From NCBI GenBank assembly GCA_030038695.1, contig JASHSN010000355.1, forward strand, positions 1-7,184: a stretch of 7,184 nt of DNA, written 5' to 3'. This stretch comes from Nitrososphaeraceae archaeon (GTDB lineage: Archaea; Thermoproteota; Nitrososphaeria; Nitrososphaerales; Nitrososphaeraceae). The position numbers and the translations under genes were made by a program. Below the pieces are notes generated by a model. That model searched no databases and was not told where the DNA came from. It was given only the letters and a program-made list of their open reading frames with translations. Below, one piece after another: positions 5,785 through 7,184 of the stretch; position 1 is the stretch's first letter; each line of letters starts with the position of its first letter.

Positions 5785-6576
5785 TTATTCAGACGTGAAA
5801 GATCTTGATAGTGCAATAAAAAATATGCATATCAAAAAGAAGGGAGCATAAAGCGAACCTACTACACTTAGAATCATGAATTGGTAAATGTACAGTTGCA
5901 TAACGTTTGAGATACGAATTATTGCAACGTTAGTAAGAACGAATTCAAGAATTGAAGTAACTAATATAATAAGAAATAGTAAGAGCATTTTTTTCCTAGT
6001 ATCTCTGAATACAATATATAATCTCCTTAAAGATTCTACTAACCCGTATCGAATATCATGCTCGTTTATCACGTACTGGACCATCCATGTACTAAACAAG
6101 AACGAAGTGAGCGTAGACAATAAGACTATGACGACACCAGGAGGAATGATGTTGATGATGTCATGGTAAGTTGCAACCTTAAAGGTATACATAGAAAGGG
6201 CATCTGACTTTGGGCTATAAGTCTCACGTACTTGGCCTTCATAACTACCAATAAAAAAGAGTGCTAAGGAATATATCGCATAAATTACGAGAAGCTCTAG
6301 AACTGCTACGCTATGATTATTAAGTCCGCCTAAGCCGATGGATTTCCTTGATAAATGTAATTGAAAATAAGTAATCGTGAATGCAGTGAAAAATAAGCCA
6401 AAAAGTATAACATTTGGAAAGAAGACTTTGTTACCATTACTGTAGTAGAGTTCCCCTGTGAAAATAACCTCTACTATAATCGATATTGCTGAACCCGCAA
6501 AAGGTAACAAGAACAGGATGGGATTCTTAGAAAGCACAAGCAAGCTCTGCTTGAAAAATGTGGCATGAGTAGACAT
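5785..6576 (-). CDS. Six-helix integral membrane protein of unknown function
   Basis: The protein has 263 residues, mostly hydrophobic. Predicted helices are at about 18-39 (NPILFLLPFAGSAISIIVEV), 51-73, 90-110, 143-169, 197-217 and 228-256. The start MSTHATFFKQSLLVLSKNPI, with a lead-in amphipathic helix before the first membrane segment, resembles archaeal six-helix 'DUF' membrane proteins related to Yip1/glycerophosphodiester-phosphodiesterase membrane domains, but I cannot assign a family with confidence. The basic loops LRRLYIVFRDTRKK (between helices 4 and 5) and HLSRKS suggest those faces are cytoplasmic. No catalytic motif, nucleotide-binding site or ion-selectivity signature is visible, so a transporter, scaffold or lipid-related role are all open. 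The reading frame is intact, starts at ATG and has a well-placed TATA box. The neighbouring exporter remnant downstream on the same strand is not obviously related. Confidence 0.82.
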   Translation of the reverse strand: MSTHATFFKQSLLVLSKNPILFLLPFAGSAISIIVEVIFTGELYYSNGNKVFFPNVILFGLFFTAFTITYFQLHLSRKSIGLGGLNNHSVAVLELLVIYAIYSLALFFIGSYEGQVRETYSPKSDALSMYTFKVATYHDIINIIPPGVVIVLLSTLTSFLFSTWMVQYVINEHDIRYGLVESLRRLYIVFRDTRKKMLLLFLIILVTSILEFVLTNVAIIRISNVMQLYIYQFMILSVVGSLYAPFFLICIFFIALSRSFTSE

Positions 6577-6598
6577 CTATTACTACCTAATACAGGTC

Positions 6599-6610
6599 GC
6601 TTTAAAATTA
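6599..6610 (-). promoter_or_regulatory. TATA-like promoter of the six-helix membrane protein
   Basis: Minus-strand TAATTTTAAAGC is centred about 28 bp before ATG 6576, with no Shine-Dalgarno in between. The spacing fits a leaderless transcript and supports the chosen start. Confidence 0.48.
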
Positions 6611-7184
6611 GATCTGCGTGAGAACGTTAGATACAATTCGTTCATGGCTACCATTAGAATAGATATAAGCACTTGTCAAGTCCACTAAATAACGCTAAGA
6701 TACGGCTTCGATCTTCTGCATCTTAAAGTGATGTAGAGCTTCAACATCCTTCTACACTTCTCAATTCATGTGTCTATGAGATAATGACGACTTTGTACCG
6801 ATAGGAAGAGACGTAGGTAAGATGATAAGTCTCAAAAGAACTTTCAAAATATGCTAGGTAGGGCAACCAGATACCTACTCAGCTATCAACCCTTGCAGTT
6901 CTGATTATTAATCTGTCGTAGTTTAGAAGTTATTTATGTATGTAGTATGTTATCTCACTGTTATGTAGTCGATTAGAGCCTTTATTATAGCTAAATTACG
7001 TAAATCTTCTATGTTGCATATCATCTTTCTTCTCTGATACTACGTAATCTATAGCTAGATAACGTATAGTGCATCTCTACATGTAAAGTACAAACAAACA
7101 CTGCTTCAAACTGCTACACCGCAGCGCTGATTTTGCTACTAATACTGAGTAAATCTGCTAGCAGTCAAGGGTGGACTTGTTTAT
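6611..7184. other. Gene-free stretch with no recognisable coding relic
   Basis: All six frames are broken by frequent stops, and I found no protein-family signature, tRNA or CRISPR repeat. The stretch holds the inverted repeat at 6988-7057 and a 10-bp palindrome CTGCTAGCAG at 7155-7164. A gene starting past 7184 could have its promoter here, but none can be assigned. Confidence 0.5.
6988..7057. repeat. Imperfect inverted repeat built from TAGCTA and ATTACGTA
   Basis: The left arm is TAGCTA-A-ATTACGTA (6988-7002). The right arm is TACGTAAT-CTA-TAGCTA (7041-7057), which on the other strand reads TAGCTA-TAG-ATTACGTA. Both sub-motifs keep order and orientation, with spacers of 1 and 3 bp, around a 38-nt loop. 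It could be a cruciform, a paired protein-binding site, or the end of a small non-coding mobile element. Confidence 0.45.

Noticed and set aside
5888..6169. 93-codon plus-strand open frame
   Set aside because: It is antisense to the well-formed six-helix membrane gene, with no motif of its own.
7155..7164. 10-bp palindrome CTGCTAGCAG
   Set aside because: It is a single short palindrome without other context and is easily due to chance.
1..7184. tRNA genes, CRISPR arrays and a defence or conflict system
   Set aside because: No T-loop-like GGTTCRAATCC motif on either strand, no regularly spaced repeats, and no nuclease, methylase, toxin-antitoxin or helicase signature was found by eye.

Overview
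The window looks like an accessory stretch of a Nitrososphaerales-type ammonia-oxidising archaeon (Thaumarchaeota), most like the Nitrososphaera/Nitrosocosmicus group. The DNA is AT-rich. Several genes have an archaeal TATA-like box about 23-29 bp before the start codon and no Shine-Dalgarno, as expected for leaderless transcripts. The protein families also fit that group: a ribbon-helix-helix regulator with the 'YxxWDRYxxKFGFVS' region, a TPR-DUF192 membrane protein, a DUF6788-like protein and a small winged-helix protein. This placement rests on recalled family resemblance, not on a search. No rRNA, tRNA or CRISPR array was found.

Layout. At the left edge (1-350, +) is the 3' part of a small winged-helix-like gene, which converges on a 65-aa zinc-knuckle protein (505-702, -). 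The gap between them holds a perfect 16-bp palindrome and minus-strand T-tracts that probably end transcription of the zinc-knuckle gene. Next are a ribbon-helix-helix regulator (963-1514, -) and a membrane-anchored TPR-DUF192 protein (1746-2510, -). A decayed DDE transposase follows (about 2600-3219, +), with several frameshifts and an internal deletion just after the catalytic Glu. It ends 6 bases before the stop codon of a converging gene.

That gene (about 3226-4178, -) encodes an unfamiliar membrane-anchored coiled-coil protein. The long open frame covering it (3226-4227) appears to have the wrong N-terminus. A different minus frame encodes two hydrophobic helices behind a GTG start with a TATA box 27 bp upstream, and it joins the coiled-coil frame only if the A6 tract at 4009-4014 were one base longer. 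Between this gene and the DUF6788-like gene (4679-5188, +) is a gene-free, motif-rich spacer of about 450 bp with five TAGCTA hexamers and related AGTGT/ACACT inverted repeats.

On the right, 5422 to about 5760 (-) holds a remnant of the C-terminal cytoplasmic domain of an MFS_3-type exporter. It lies in a different frame from the longest open frame there and has one frameshift. Beyond it are an intact six-helix membrane protein of unknown function (5785-6576, -) and about 600 bp without genes, which contain a 70-bp imperfect inverted repeat.

The genes do not form an obvious pathway or operon. The overall picture is a low-constraint region with two broken genes, a possibly frameshifted third and lineage-specific small proteins. 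I see no convincing new defence or metabolic system. The best leads are the hidden-frame membrane protein at 3226-4178, the hidden-frame transporter remnant, and the repeat-rich spacers.
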